Source: Mycoplasmopsis bovigenitalium (GTDB taxonomy: Bacteria > Bacillota_I > Bacilli_A > Mycoplasmatales > Metamycoplasmataceae). Taken from it: 64,000 bases of DNA. Positions 34,106 to 43,588 of the stretch are shown here, piece after piece. A model generated the notes under the pieces. It saw only the letters and a program-made list of their open reading frames with translations, had not been told where the DNA came from and ran no database searches. The number at the start of each line of letters is the position of its first letter. Positions within the stretch are counted from its first letter, which is position 1. The stretch spans positions 682,001-746,000 of the forward strand of contig NZ_AP017902.1 of NCBI RefSeq assembly GCF_002356075.1, read 5' to 3'. The translations under genes were made by a program, and so were the position numbers.

Positions 34106-35447
34106 ATATTATGTTGAACACGCTCGTTTTGGTAAAAAAATCTATCGTAAAATTCGTCCTGGAACAGATGAAATGTTAAATTGCGAAGACAAAGAACCTA
34201 TTGTTCAAATTAGAAATATGGACGTAACATATGGTTATGGTGCAAAAACATTTTACGCATTAAAGGATTTAAACTTAAATATTTATCAAGGAGAAGTTTT
34301 AGGGCTTGTTGGTGAGTCTGGTTCAGGTAAAACCACTGCTGGTAAGGCAATAATTGGTCTAACACCTCATAGTTTTGGCCAAATCAAAATTATTGACACT
34401 ATAATTCCTAAAAATAGAGAAAAAATTAATAAATGAACTAAAAAAGGTCGTGAAATTATTAATTTCATGGTAAATAAAGTTCAGATGATTTTCCAAGACC
34501 CTACAAATAGTTTAAACCCATTTAAAAATGTTGAAACAGTTGTTGGAGAAGGTTTAACCAATATTAAAAATTCTAAATATATTTATTTAACAAATATTGA
34601 TATTGAAACCTATTTAGAGTTAAACAAGAAACTTGAAATGATAAACCCTAATTTAGTTTTAAGCAAAAATCCTTGAGATTCTTTAAGAGAAAATTGAGAT
34701 ACCGAGCAAACTCTTTACAATTTTGTTTACGAGGTTGAAGGTAATAATTTATTAAAACTAAAAGATAAAATTCGTAAAGAAAAATTTGACGAAATCAATT
34801 CATTTATAATTGAAAGACGTAAATTTAGAGACCAAGAACAAAATCTAAATGAAAAACAATGTAAACGTAAATTAATTATAGATATTCTTCACCAAGTTGG
34901 ATTGGATGAAACTGTTCTGAATCGTTATCCCCTTGAATTTTCAGGTGGGCAACAACAACGTCTTGGAATTTGTAGAGCAGTTGTATTACAACCACAAATT
35001 TTAATAGCTGATGAACCAATTAGTGCGCTTGACGTTTCAATTCAAGCACAGGTTATTAATATTTTTAAGGAATTAAAAGAAAAATACAACCTTACAATTA
35101 TTTTTATTGCTCACGACTTAAGAATGGTTGAATATATTTCGGACAGAATTGCTGTTATAAATAAAGGAACTTTATTGGAAGTTGGACCAACTAAATCAGT
35201 GATTCATAACCCACATCACCCATACACACAGTCTCTACTTGATGCCGTGCCTTCTATCGAAGCTGAAAAAGGTTCACTTGTAGGCAAAGTTTATTCTACA
35301 ACAGTTCATGACTATGATGAGAATAACCAGCCAAAATGACATCAAGTTGCTGATAAACATTTTGTTTTAGCAACAGACGAGGAAGTTATTGAATTCGTTG
35401 AAAATGCTAAAAAATACAAAAGTAAATTTACTGAAACTAGAAATTAG
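34095..35447 (+). CDS. oppF: oligopeptide ABC transporter ATPase OppF
   Basis: The second ATPase of the importer, 450 residues from the ATG at 34095 (an adjacent ATG at 34092 is also possible; GAGGAG is 7 nt from the second). Motifs are Walker A GESGSGKTT (from residue 73), Q-loop FQDPTNSLNP, signature FSGGQQQRLGI (from residue 282), Walker B LIADEPISALDVS, switch IAHDL and the peptide-family tail HPHHPYTQSLL-type sequence. The Q-loop-to-signature distance is about 95 residues longer than in OppD here, so an extra helical block is inserted in the helical subdomain. It is the last gene of the operon and ends at a clear terminator. Confidence 0.94.
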
Positions 35448-35463
35448 TAATTTATTAAGCTTG

Positions 35464-35490
35464 AAAAACACAATTGCGTGTTTTTTATTT
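35464..35490 (+). terminator. intrinsic terminator of the PDxFFG-opp operon
   Basis: AAAAACAC / GTGTTTTT stem, 6-nt loop, then TATTTT. Confidence 0.85.
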
Positions 35491-35544
35491 TGCTCTTTAT
35501 TAAATTTACCTAATGAATTGCAAAATGAATTAATCCGCAAAATT

Positions 35545-35570
35545 AAAATCACTCGTGACTGAGTGATTTT
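35545..35570. terminator. terminator of the small membrane protein gene (bidirectional)
   Basis: Perfect 10-bp stem AAAATCACTC / GAGTGATTTT with a 6-nt loop, just downstream of the minus-strand stop codon at 35583. Confidence 0.85.
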
Positions 35571-35582
35571 GAGGATTATAAA

Positions 35583-35801
35583 TTATTTTTTCTCATCTAA
35601 AAGAAGGCAAACACCTGATATTAAGTTACCAAATACAATATTTAGAATACCGTACAATAACTTGTCATCTTTTGACATTTCTTGTTCTATTTTTTTCAAT
35701 GTTAGAACACCAATAATTAACGGAAGGATTGCTAGTCAAGCTACAACAATGTATAGAATTGTAAATATTTTAGCCAGTTGTTTGTTTGTTGGGTTTTGCA
35801 T
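35583..35801 (-). CDS. small two-helix membrane protein, function unknown
   Basis: A 72-residue protein that I do not recognise. AAAGGAG lies 6 nt before its ATG, and a perfect terminator follows its stop codon, which supports it as a real gene. It begins MQNPTNKQLAKI, then has two hydrophobic segments (about residues 13-34 and 50-66) joined by a charged loop with KKIEQEMSKDDKL. It ends in a charged DEKK tail. One TGA reads as Trp in the first helix. It lies 27 nt downstream of trpB on the same strand with no terminator between, so it may be co-transcribed with trpB. Mycoplasmas carry many such small membrane proteins of unknown role. Confidence 0.7.
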
Positions 35802-35828
35802 ATTTCTCCTTTTATTTTATTTGTGAAA

Positions 35829-37079
35829 TTATACCATATCAGCATATAACTTATTGAATTCAGCAATTTCGTCTTGGCAATTTTCTAGAATGTATGCAAG
35901 ATCTTTATCGCCACGTCCTGATAATGTAACAACAATATCAATTTCTTTGTCAGAATTTTCTTTTGCTAATTTAATACCTTGCGCAATAGCGTGCGATGAT
36001 TCAAGAGCTGGAATGATACCTTCAGTTCTCGCAATCATTAAAAATGCTTCTAATGCTTCTTTATCTGTGACAGCAACATATTGGGCAAGATTATTTTCTT
36101 TAAGATATGAATGTTCAGGGCCTACACCTTGGTAATCTAATCCAGAGGCAATTGAATGGACTTCATCAGGATTTCCTTTTTCATCTGCCAATAAAATTGA
36201 TTTAAAACCATGCAAAATGCCAAGTTTTCCATAGGTTAAAGTTGCAGCGTGCTCTCCTTTTTTTGATCCTTTTCCTAAAGGCTCAACTCCAACAAGTTTT
36301 GTGTCTGAATATAAAAATGCAGTAAATGAGCCAATAGCATTTGAACCACCGCCAACACAAGCCACAACATATTCTGGGTCTTTATTGTATTTTTCAAAAA
36401 ATTGAGCTTTTGTTTCTTCACCAATTATTTTTTGGAAATTTCTAACCATTAATGGGAATGGGTGAGGGCCAACAACACTACCTATTGCATAAAGTGCAGT
36501 CTCGTGTTGTTTTGCATATGATTCGAATGCTGAGTCCACAGCTTCTTTAAGTGTTTGAGCACCGTGAGTTGCTGGAATAACTTTTGCTCCTAAAATCTTC
36601 ATTTTTTCAACGTTTGGCTTTTGTTTTTCAATATCAACTGCACCCATATGTATTTCACATTCTAAACCAAAATGCGCAGCTGCCATTGCAACAGCAGAAC
36701 CATGGCTACCAGCACCAGTTTCTGCAATAAGTTTTGTTTTACCAATGATTTTAGCAAATAAAGCCTCAGCCAAACAGTGATTCGTTTTGTGAGCGCCGCC
36801 TTCATTTAAGTCTTCGCGCTTAACATGAATACGCGCTTTACCAAATTTTTTAGATAAGTTTTCGCAATAATAAACTGGAGTTGGTCTACCTTGAAATTCT
36901 TTTCTAATTTTTGATAACTCATCTAAATAAGATTGGCTATTGCACACTTCTTTGTATTGTTGTGCAAGTTTCTTGAATACACCAACTAATTCTTCTGGTA
37001 AATATATCCCACCATATTCACCAAAATATCCCTCATCATTTGGAAAATTAGCTAGATATTTTCTTAAATTATCATTCAT
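35829..37079 (-). CDS. trpB: tryptophan synthase beta chain, without other trp genes
   Basis: TrpB is a pyridoxal-phosphate enzyme that joins indole and L-serine to give tryptophan. The 416-residue protein is full length for the TrpB1 type. Key sites are present: [24 protein letters not shown], the PLP lysine in GGAHKTNH (Lys98), AETGAGSHG, the phosphate loop [22 protein letters not shown] and LSGRGDKD. It contains no tryptophan codon of either type, the only long gene here with an uninterrupted frame. No trpA or other trp gene is visible, so it would have to use external or salvaged indole. AAGGAG lies 5 nt before the ATG. A palindrome overlaps its promoter. Acquisition from another bacterium is likely but not shown. 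Confidence 0.95.
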   Translation of the reverse strand: MNDNLRKYLANFPNDEGYFGEYGGIYLPEELVGVFKKLAQQYKEVCNSQSYLDELSKIRKEFQGRPTPVYYCENLSKKFGKARIHVKREDLNEGGAHKTNHCLAEALFAKIIGKTKLIAETGAGSHGSAVAMAAAHFGLECEIHMGAVDIEKQKPNVEKMKILGAKVIPATHGAQTLKEAVDSAFESYAKQHETALYAIGSVVGPHPFPLMVRNFQKIIGEETKAQFFEKYNKDPEYVVACVGGGSNAIGSFTAFLYSDTKLVGVEPLGKGSKKGEHAATLTYGKLGILHGFKSILLADEKGNPDEVHSIASGLDYQGVGPEHSYLKENNLAQYVAVTDKEALEAFLMIARTEGIIPALESSHAIAQGIKLAKENSDKEIDIVVTLSGRGDKDLAYILENCQDEIAEFNKLYADMV

Positions 37080-37119
37080 AAGTCTCCTTGATTGGTATAT
37101 TTAATTTTAAACTAAATAT

Positions 37120-37125
37120 ATAATA
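37120..37125 (-). promoter_or_regulatory. -10 element of trpB
   Basis: Reads TATTAT on the minus strand. The palindrome at 37127-37152 abuts it on the upstream side. Confidence 0.45.
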
Positions 37126-37126
37126 T

Positions 37127-37152
37127 GCAAAGCAAAAACATTTTTACTTTGC
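37127..37152. promoter_or_regulatory. palindromic operator-like element between divergent promoters
   Basis: Twelve-base arms GCAAAGCAAAAA and TTTTTACTTTGC flank a CA spacer, with one mismatch. The element covers the space where the -35 regions of both trpB (minus) and the YitT-type gene (plus) should lie, which is where a repressor would block both. A hairpin role is less likely because it would lie outside both transcripts. Confidence 0.5.
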
Positions 37153-37163
37153 AAACATTTTAA

Positions 37164-37169
37164 TATAAT
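37164..37169 (+). promoter_or_regulatory. -10 element of a probably leaderless YitT-type gene
   Basis: TATAAT ends exactly 7 nt before the ATG at 37177, with no Shine-Dalgarno. Confidence 0.55.
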
Positions 37170-37176
37170 AAAATTT

Positions 37177-38388
37177 ATGAATAAACAACAGTATACTCAA
37201 TCAAGAGAAATAGAAATTAAAAAAAATCGAGTAAAACAATCATTTTTGCATTTTTCTAGTTTATACAGAATTACTAAGTTAAAATGACAAATTTTGTCTT
37301 CAATTATTGTTGGAATTTTATTTGGTGTAGTTGAGTTTACTTTTTTACAAAATACTGGTATTTATTCACTAGGAATTGGCGCAATTGGCCAAGGAATTGC
37401 GCGTTTTGTTCGAATTTGAAACAAGAACGATGTTCTTTTTGATGCTATATTCTGAATTTTTAACTTTGCGGGCAATATACCCTTATTTATTTTTGCATAC
37501 TACAAAATAACAAAGCGTTTTGCGCTGCTGAATTTAGTTTATATGATTTCAACAACTATAACTGGTTTTGTGTGCGCTAGTATTCCTGGTTCGGAAAATT
37601 TATTCATTTTTTCCGACCCAAATACTGTGATTTTAGAAAACAATATTAATGTTTTAAAAGAAGTTAACATTGTTCTTTGAGAACATGGTAATTTTCAACA
37701 GTTATCAATTTTCTTTTATGCAATAATTTTTGGAATTTTACAGGCAATTTTCAATGCAATATTACTCATAACTGAATCATCATCAGCTGGTTTTGATATT
37801 TATGCAGTTTATTTAGCAAGAAAAAAATTCAAGGATTTAGGTACGGTGTTTTTAATTCTCCACTTAATTTGTTTATTATTTTCAAATATTTTTGGTACTT
37901 ATATTCCTGCATCGTTTGAATTATTAAAAACACAAGACAACAGAAAATTAGCTTGGGCAATGCGAACATTTTTTAGTCCAACTTTTATTGCTGGTGTTAT
38001 GATGATTGTTGTGAATGGCATTGCATTGAATACATTTTTCCCTAAATTTACAATGGTTCGTGTTGAAATAATGTCTTCAAAAATCAATGAAATTCAACAA
38101 GAAATTCAAAATGCCAAGGGTAAAGCATTTGTGACCACGCTTTTAAATGCAAGAGGTGGTTACTCGAAAAAATCTCAAGAAGTCTTAATTACAAATTGTT
38201 TATTCATTGATACTGCATTTTTACTAGATTTGGCCCACAAAATAGATGAAAATGCCTTCGTGACAGTAATTGATGTTAAAAAAGTTGATGGGCATGTTTA
38301 TACTGCGGATGTTAAAGATAGAAAAACAAGAAAATCAAAAACAACATCAATAAAAAAAGCAAACAACAATAGTTTGAACAATCTTTAA
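37177..38388 (+). CDS. YitT family membrane protein, second copy
   Basis: A 403-residue relative of the protein at 559. A charged N-terminus is followed by hydrophobic helices with FGVVEFTFLQNTGIYSLGIGA (the family's glycine-rich entry), then FNFAGNIPLFIFAYYKI and FYAIIFGILQAIFNAILL, and TESSSAGFDIYAVYLA, close to the YitT phrase GSTGGTDIIA. The C-terminal domain of about 120 residues begins near VRVEIMSSK and contains LLNARGGYSKKSQEVLITNC, a good match to the DUF2179 ligand-type domain. Substrate and role are unknown. It is divergent from trpB, with a shared palindromic promoter region. The mRNA is probably leaderless. Confidence 0.78.
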
Positions 38389-38442
38389 TTTAATTTTTTA
38401 TTAAACTTATATAATTAAATTACTTAATAAAAAGGAGCAATT

Positions 38443-38664
38443 ATGACAGAAAAAATAGCAACAGTTTATCACGTTACTCCATACAACGGAAAATGACAAG
38501 TTAAAGGGGTTGGCAACACTAGACCAACAAAATTATTTGATACTCAAAAAGAAGCAATTGATTATGCTAATGATCTTACAAAAAAACGTAATGGATCAGT
38601 ACTTATTCACCGCAAAACTGGTCAAGTTAGAGACAGTATAAGTAACAAAGCTAAGAAGAAATAA
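38443..38664 (+). CDS. DUF2188 family small protein
   Basis: A 73-residue soluble protein. The pattern VYHVTPYNGKWQVKG, then TKLFDTQKEAIDYANDLTKK and GSVLIHRKTGQVRD, is typical of DUF2188, a short beta-alpha domain of unknown function. The Trp is encoded by TGA. A TATAAT at about 38410 and AAAGGAG 6 nt before the ATG give it its own transcription unit, and a short hairpin with seven T follows. It is basic at the C-terminus (NKAKKK), which is compatible with nucleic-acid binding, though that is only an inference. Confidence 0.8.
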
Positions 38665-38665
38665 T

Positions 38666-38690
38666 GGCCATTTTATTGGCTTTTTTTATT
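38666..38690 (+). terminator. weak intrinsic terminator after the DUF2188 gene
   Basis: GCCA / TGGC stem with a 6-nt loop and TTTTTTT. The stem is short. Confidence 0.5.
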
Positions 38691-38714
38691 GATTTTTTAT
38701 TTAAATATTCCATT

Positions 38715-38720
38715 TATAAT
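38715..38720 (+). promoter_or_regulatory. -10 element of uvrB-uvrA
   Basis: TATAAT 17 nt before the uvrB ATG, followed by AAGGA at 38729-38733. Confidence 0.55.
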
Positions 38721-38737
38721 TAAATAATAAGGATAAT

Positions 38738-40720
38738 ATGTCAGGATATAAATTAGTTTCAAAATACCAACCAGCAGGTGACCAACCACACGCAATAAAA
38801 GAACTTGTTAATAACATTAAAAATGGTGAAAAATACCAAGTTTTAAAAGGTGTTACTGGCTCGGGAAAAACTTTTACAATAGCAAATGTTATTGCTAATT
38901 TTGACCGTCCAGTTTTAGTTTTATCTCACAATAAAACTCTTGCTAGTCAGCTTTATAGTGAATTAAAAGGGTTTTTCCCTGAAAATAATGTTGAATATTT
39001 TGTCTCTTATTTTGATTATTATCGCCCTGAAGCTTATATTCCATCATCTGACTCCTTTATTGAAAAAAACTCGCAAACAAATAAAGAAATTGAAGCAATG
39101 CGAATGTCAACATACAATTCAATAATAACTAATAAAAACACAATTGTTGTAGCTTCTGTTTCGGCAATATATGGAGCACTAAATCCAACAGAATATAGTG
39201 AACAAATTTTTTATATACAAGTTGGCGATATTTACAAAAGAAACGATTTTCTTAAAGAATTGGTCAAAAAAAATTATAAGCGTAATGAAACAGATTTAGA
39301 ATTAGGGACATTTAGTTCAAAGGGCGATGTTGTGTATATTAGGCCAGCACATAGTTCTGAATTCTTGATAAGAGTTGATTTTTGAGGTGATGAAATTGAA
39401 AAAATATCTACTTGTGATCCAATAACAAAAAATGTTTTTGATGTTTATAAAAAATATCAAATATTCCCGGGTGATGCCTATACCGTAAGCACTGAATTAA
39501 CAAAAGAAGTGGTAAAAAACATTGAAAAAGAATTGCAACAAAGAATTGAATTTTTTTCTAAAAATAATAAACTACTTGAAGCACAAAGAATTGAAGAACG
39601 TACCCTTAAAGACATTGACTCATTGAGTGAGTTTGGGGTTTGTAGCGGAATTGAAAATTATGCAAGATATTTTGATCGTAGACAAGAGGGAGAGAGACCT
39701 TTTACTCTTTTTGACTACTTTAAAGGCAAAAATCCATTGCTTATAATTGATGAATCACACATGATGATTCCTCAACTTAAAGCAATGTATTTAGGTGATA
39801 GACATCGCAAGGAAACTCTTGTAGAATATGGTTTTAGATTACCATCTGCACTTGATAATCGACCACTACGTTTTGATGAATTTGAGAACGCTTACGATTT
39901 TCAAACTATTTTTATTTCAGCCACTCCTGAAGAGTATGAATTAGACAAAACATATGGCGTTATTACTCGTTTATTTGTTCGACCAACTGGTTTATTAGAC
40001 CCAGTTATTGAGGCAAGACCAAGTGAAAATCAAGTTGAAGATATTTATGACGAATTACAAAAACAAAAACAACGTAATGAACGCACACTAATTTTGACAT
40101 CTACAAAAAGATTGGCCGAAGAATTAACAAGATATTTTCTTGAAAAAAACGAAAAAATTGCTTTTATACATTCAGAACACAATACTTTTGAGCGAAATCG
40201 TATTCTTTTAAAATTGCGCAAGGGTGTTTATGACACTGTTATTGGGATTAATCTTTTAAGAGAGGGAATAGACCTTCCAGAAGTTAGTTTAATTATGGTT
40301 CTTGATGCAGATAAAGATGGTTTTTTAAGGGATACTAAGTCATTAATTCAAATTTCAGGTCGTGCCGCACGTAATGCTAATGGCAGAGTAATTTTCTATG
40401 CTAATAAAATTTCTAAAAGTATGCTAGAAACTATTAAGGACAATGAGTTCAAAAGAAAATTACAAATTGAATACAACTTAAAACACAATATTGTACCCAA
40501 AACAATCATTAAAGAGATTCCAGATTCCTTACTTGATGATGCAAAAGACGAACAAATAAGTTTCTTTTTATCCGATAATAGAGCAAAGGTAAATTCAAAG
40601 AAAGCAAAACAGCAACTAATTGACGAATTAAAACAAAAAATGAATGAATCGGCAAAAAATTTAGACTATGAAAAAGCAATTGAACTGCGTGATATTATCA
40701 TTGAATTAGAGAAAAATTAG
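38738..40720 (+). CDS. uvrB: excinuclease ABC subunit B
   Basis: UvrB is the damage-verifying helicase of nucleotide excision repair. The 660-residue protein has Walker A GVTGSGKT (38-45), the damage-binding beta-hairpin region with [16 protein letters not shown], the helicase motifs [17 protein letters not shown] and [11 protein letters not shown], and a C-terminal UVR domain ([22 protein letters not shown]) that contacts UvrC. Trp is TGA, as in VDFWGDEIE. The uvrA start is 7 nt downstream, so the genes form an operon. uvrC is not in this window. Confidence 0.97.
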
Positions 40721-40727
40721 GAGATAT

Positions 40728-43553
40728 ATGGCAAAAGATCAAATCATAATTAAAGGCGCTAGAGAAAATAATTTAGAAAATGTTTCGCTAACATTACCTA
40801 AAAATAAATTAATAGTTTTTACTGGTCTTTCTGGGTCGGGAAAATCGAGTCTTGCTTTCAATACAATTTATGAAGAGGGGCGTAGACGTTATGTTGATTC
40901 ATTAAGTAACTATGCACGTCAATTTTTGGGTGGAACAAATAAACCAGATGTCGATTCAATTGAAGGACTTAGTCCCTCAATTGCAATCGAGCAAAAAACA
41001 ACACATAATAACCCTCGTTCAACAGTGGGTACTGTAACAGAAATCTATGACTACTTACGTTTGTTTTTTGCTCGGGCTGGCAAACCATTTTGTCCTAAAC
41101 ACAACATTGAAATCAAATCGCAAACAAATAAAGATATTTTAGATTCAATTTATTCATTGGAGCCTAACTCAAAAATTATTATTTTGTCGCCAGTTATCGA
41201 TTCTGAAAAAGGAACACATGCAAATTTAATTGAAAAGTTAAGAAAAGAAGGGTTTTTGCGGCTAAAAATTGACGGTGATATTTTGGCGTTGGATACTGAA
41301 ATTAAATTGGATAAGAATATTAAGCACACAATTGATATTGTTGTTGATAGAGTTGTTGTTGATGAAGAAAATAGGGCAAGAATTGCTGAAGCTATTTCTG
41401 TTGCTGCTGAGTATGGAAAAGGTCAAATAAAAATCGAAACAATTGAAGGTGAAGTTAAAATTTTTTCCAAATTACACTCTTGCGCTTTCAAAGATTTTGA
41501 AATGCCTCGTATTGAACCTCGCTTGTTTTCTTTCAATTCTCCTTCCGGAGCCTGTGAACATTGCAAGGGTTTAGGAGTAGATTTAAAAGCGAGTTTTGAT
41601 GCATTAGTCCCTGAGCCTTGAAGAAGTATTTCTGCTGGTGGTATTAAAATTTTCGAAAATACTGTTAACACTCAAAATCTTGAATGACAAGAGTTTGAAG
41701 TTTTATTAAATCATTACAATATCAATAAAAACACCCCAATAGAAGACCTTACAAATGAAGAGTTAAAAATAATAAAACATGGTTCAAAAGAAGAAATTGA
41801 ATACGTTTTAGTTTCATCTTCTGGCAATAAAACCCGTAGAAATAAAAGAATAGAAGGCATTTTAGATATTGTTGAACGCAAGTTCATGGAAACAAGTTCT
41901 GAAGTAATTCGAGATTGATTAAAAAAATATATGGGTTCTTTCCCTTGTACAAAATGCAATTACTCACGTTTGAATAAGTATGCTCTAGCAGTAAAAATTG
42001 ATGGTAAAAATATTGATGATTACGCAAGGTTAAGTGTTGAAGAAGCCTTAAATACAATTGAAAACGTAAAATTGGACGAAACACAAACATTTGTTTCATC
42101 TTTAATTTTGACTGAATTAATAAATAGATTAACATTTTTAAAAAATGTAGGCTTAAATTATCTTAGCATTAATAGGAGCGCTGAAACTTTATCAGGTGGA
42201 GAAAGTCAAAGAATTAAACTAGCAACACAAGTTGGCTCAAATTTAACTGGTGTTTTATACGTTCTTGATGAACCCTCAATCGGCCTACATCAAAGAGATA
42301 ACGAAAGACTTATTTCAACACTAAAAAATATGGTTGATATTGGCAATACATTAATTGTTGTTGAACATGATGAAGATACAATCAAAGCAGCAGATTACAT
42401 CGTTGACATAGGACCAGAAGCCGGTAATAATGGTGGTCATATTGTTGCAAAAGGCAGCATAAATGATATTGAAAATGAATCAAATTCATTGACAGGTCAA
42501 TATTTAAGCGGCAAGTTAAAAATCGAAACTCCTAAATTTAGAAGAAGTGGAAATGGCCAAGTAGTAACAATTATTGGCGCTAAAGAAAATAATTTAAAAA
42601 ATATTGATGTTAAATTCCCTCTTGGTAAATTTATTGCGGTTACAGGAGTTTCAGGCTCTGGCAAAAGTACTCTTGTTAACGAAATTTTAGTAAAAGGAAT
42701 TCAAAGAGTTGTCAATAAATCCACAGCAAAAATTGGCAAGTTTTCTTCAATAAAAAATATTCAGGCTGTTGATAAAATTGTACAAATAACTCAAAGTCCA
42801 ATCGGTAGAACACCTCGCTCGACACCTGCTACTCATATTTCAGTTTTTGACGATATAAGAGAATTGTTTGCAAGCACAACTGAAGCACAAGCAAGAGGAT
42901 ATACTAAATCTAATTTTAGTTTCAATGTTCCTGGCGGTCGTTGTGAAAAGTGTTCTGGAGATGGCTTAATTAAAATTGAAATGCATTTTCTTCCTGATGT
43001 TTATGTTAACTGTGACGAGTGTGATGGCACACGTTATACATTGGAAACAAGAGAAATTAAATACAAGGGAAAAAATATTTCTGACATTTTAGAAATGAGT
43101 ATTGATGAAGCTCACGAATTCTTTAAAAATTGACCAAAAATTAGAGATAAATTAGCCGTAATTCAATCAATTGGGCTTGGATACGTAAAATTAGGGCAAT
43201 CTTCAACAACCTTATCTGGTGGTGAAGCACAACGTGTTAAATTAGCAACATATTTACAGAAAAAACCAACTGGAAAAACAATTTACGTTCTTGATGAACC
43301 AACTACTGGTCTGCACCCACACGATGTTAATAAATTATTAAGTGTGCTAAATAAAATCGTTGATAATGGTGATACAGTTGTTGTTATTGAGCATAATTTA
43401 GATGTTATTAAGTGTGCAGATTACATTATTGATTTAGGCCCTGAAGGCGGTTTAGGCGGGGGTAACATTGTTGCAAGTGGAACACCCGAGCAAATTATTT
43501 CAAATAAAGAAAGTCATACTGCTCGATACCTTAAAAAATATTTAGGCCATTAA
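40728..43553 (+). CDS. uvrA: excinuclease ABC subunit A
   Basis: UvrA is the damage-recognition ATPase that loads UvrB. The 941-residue protein has two ABC modules. Module 1 has [12 protein letters not shown] near residue 35, a UvrB-binding region, the first zinc finger (CEHC ... CTKC) and the signature [12 protein letters not shown]. Module 2 has [13 protein letters not shown], a second zinc finger (CEKC ... CDEC) and [12 protein letters not shown], followed by [11 protein letters not shown]. All cysteine ligands are present. AGGAGATAT is the ribosome site. No terminator hairpin is evident before gdpP, which has its own promoter. Confidence 0.97.
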
Positions 43554-43575
43554 AATCTAAATATTATATTTAATA

Positions 43576-43581
43576 TATAAT
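43576..43581 (+). promoter_or_regulatory. -10 element of a probably leaderless gdpP operon
   Basis: TATAAT ends exactly 7 nt before the ATG at 43589. No Shine-Dalgarno is present. Confidence 0.6.
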
Positions 43582-43588
43582 TAAAAAT

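Noticed and set aside
35563-35826. An 87-codon plus-strand ORF between oppF and trpB
   Set aside because: The minus strand holds a 72-codon ORF with a proper AAAGGAG site, two membrane helices and a terminator. The plus-strand ORF starts in the terminator of that gene and has no ribosome site.
37127-37152. The trpB palindrome as a CIRCE heat-shock operator
   Set aside because: CIRCE has TTAGCACTC-N9-GAGTGCTAA. Neither arm sequence nor spacer matches.
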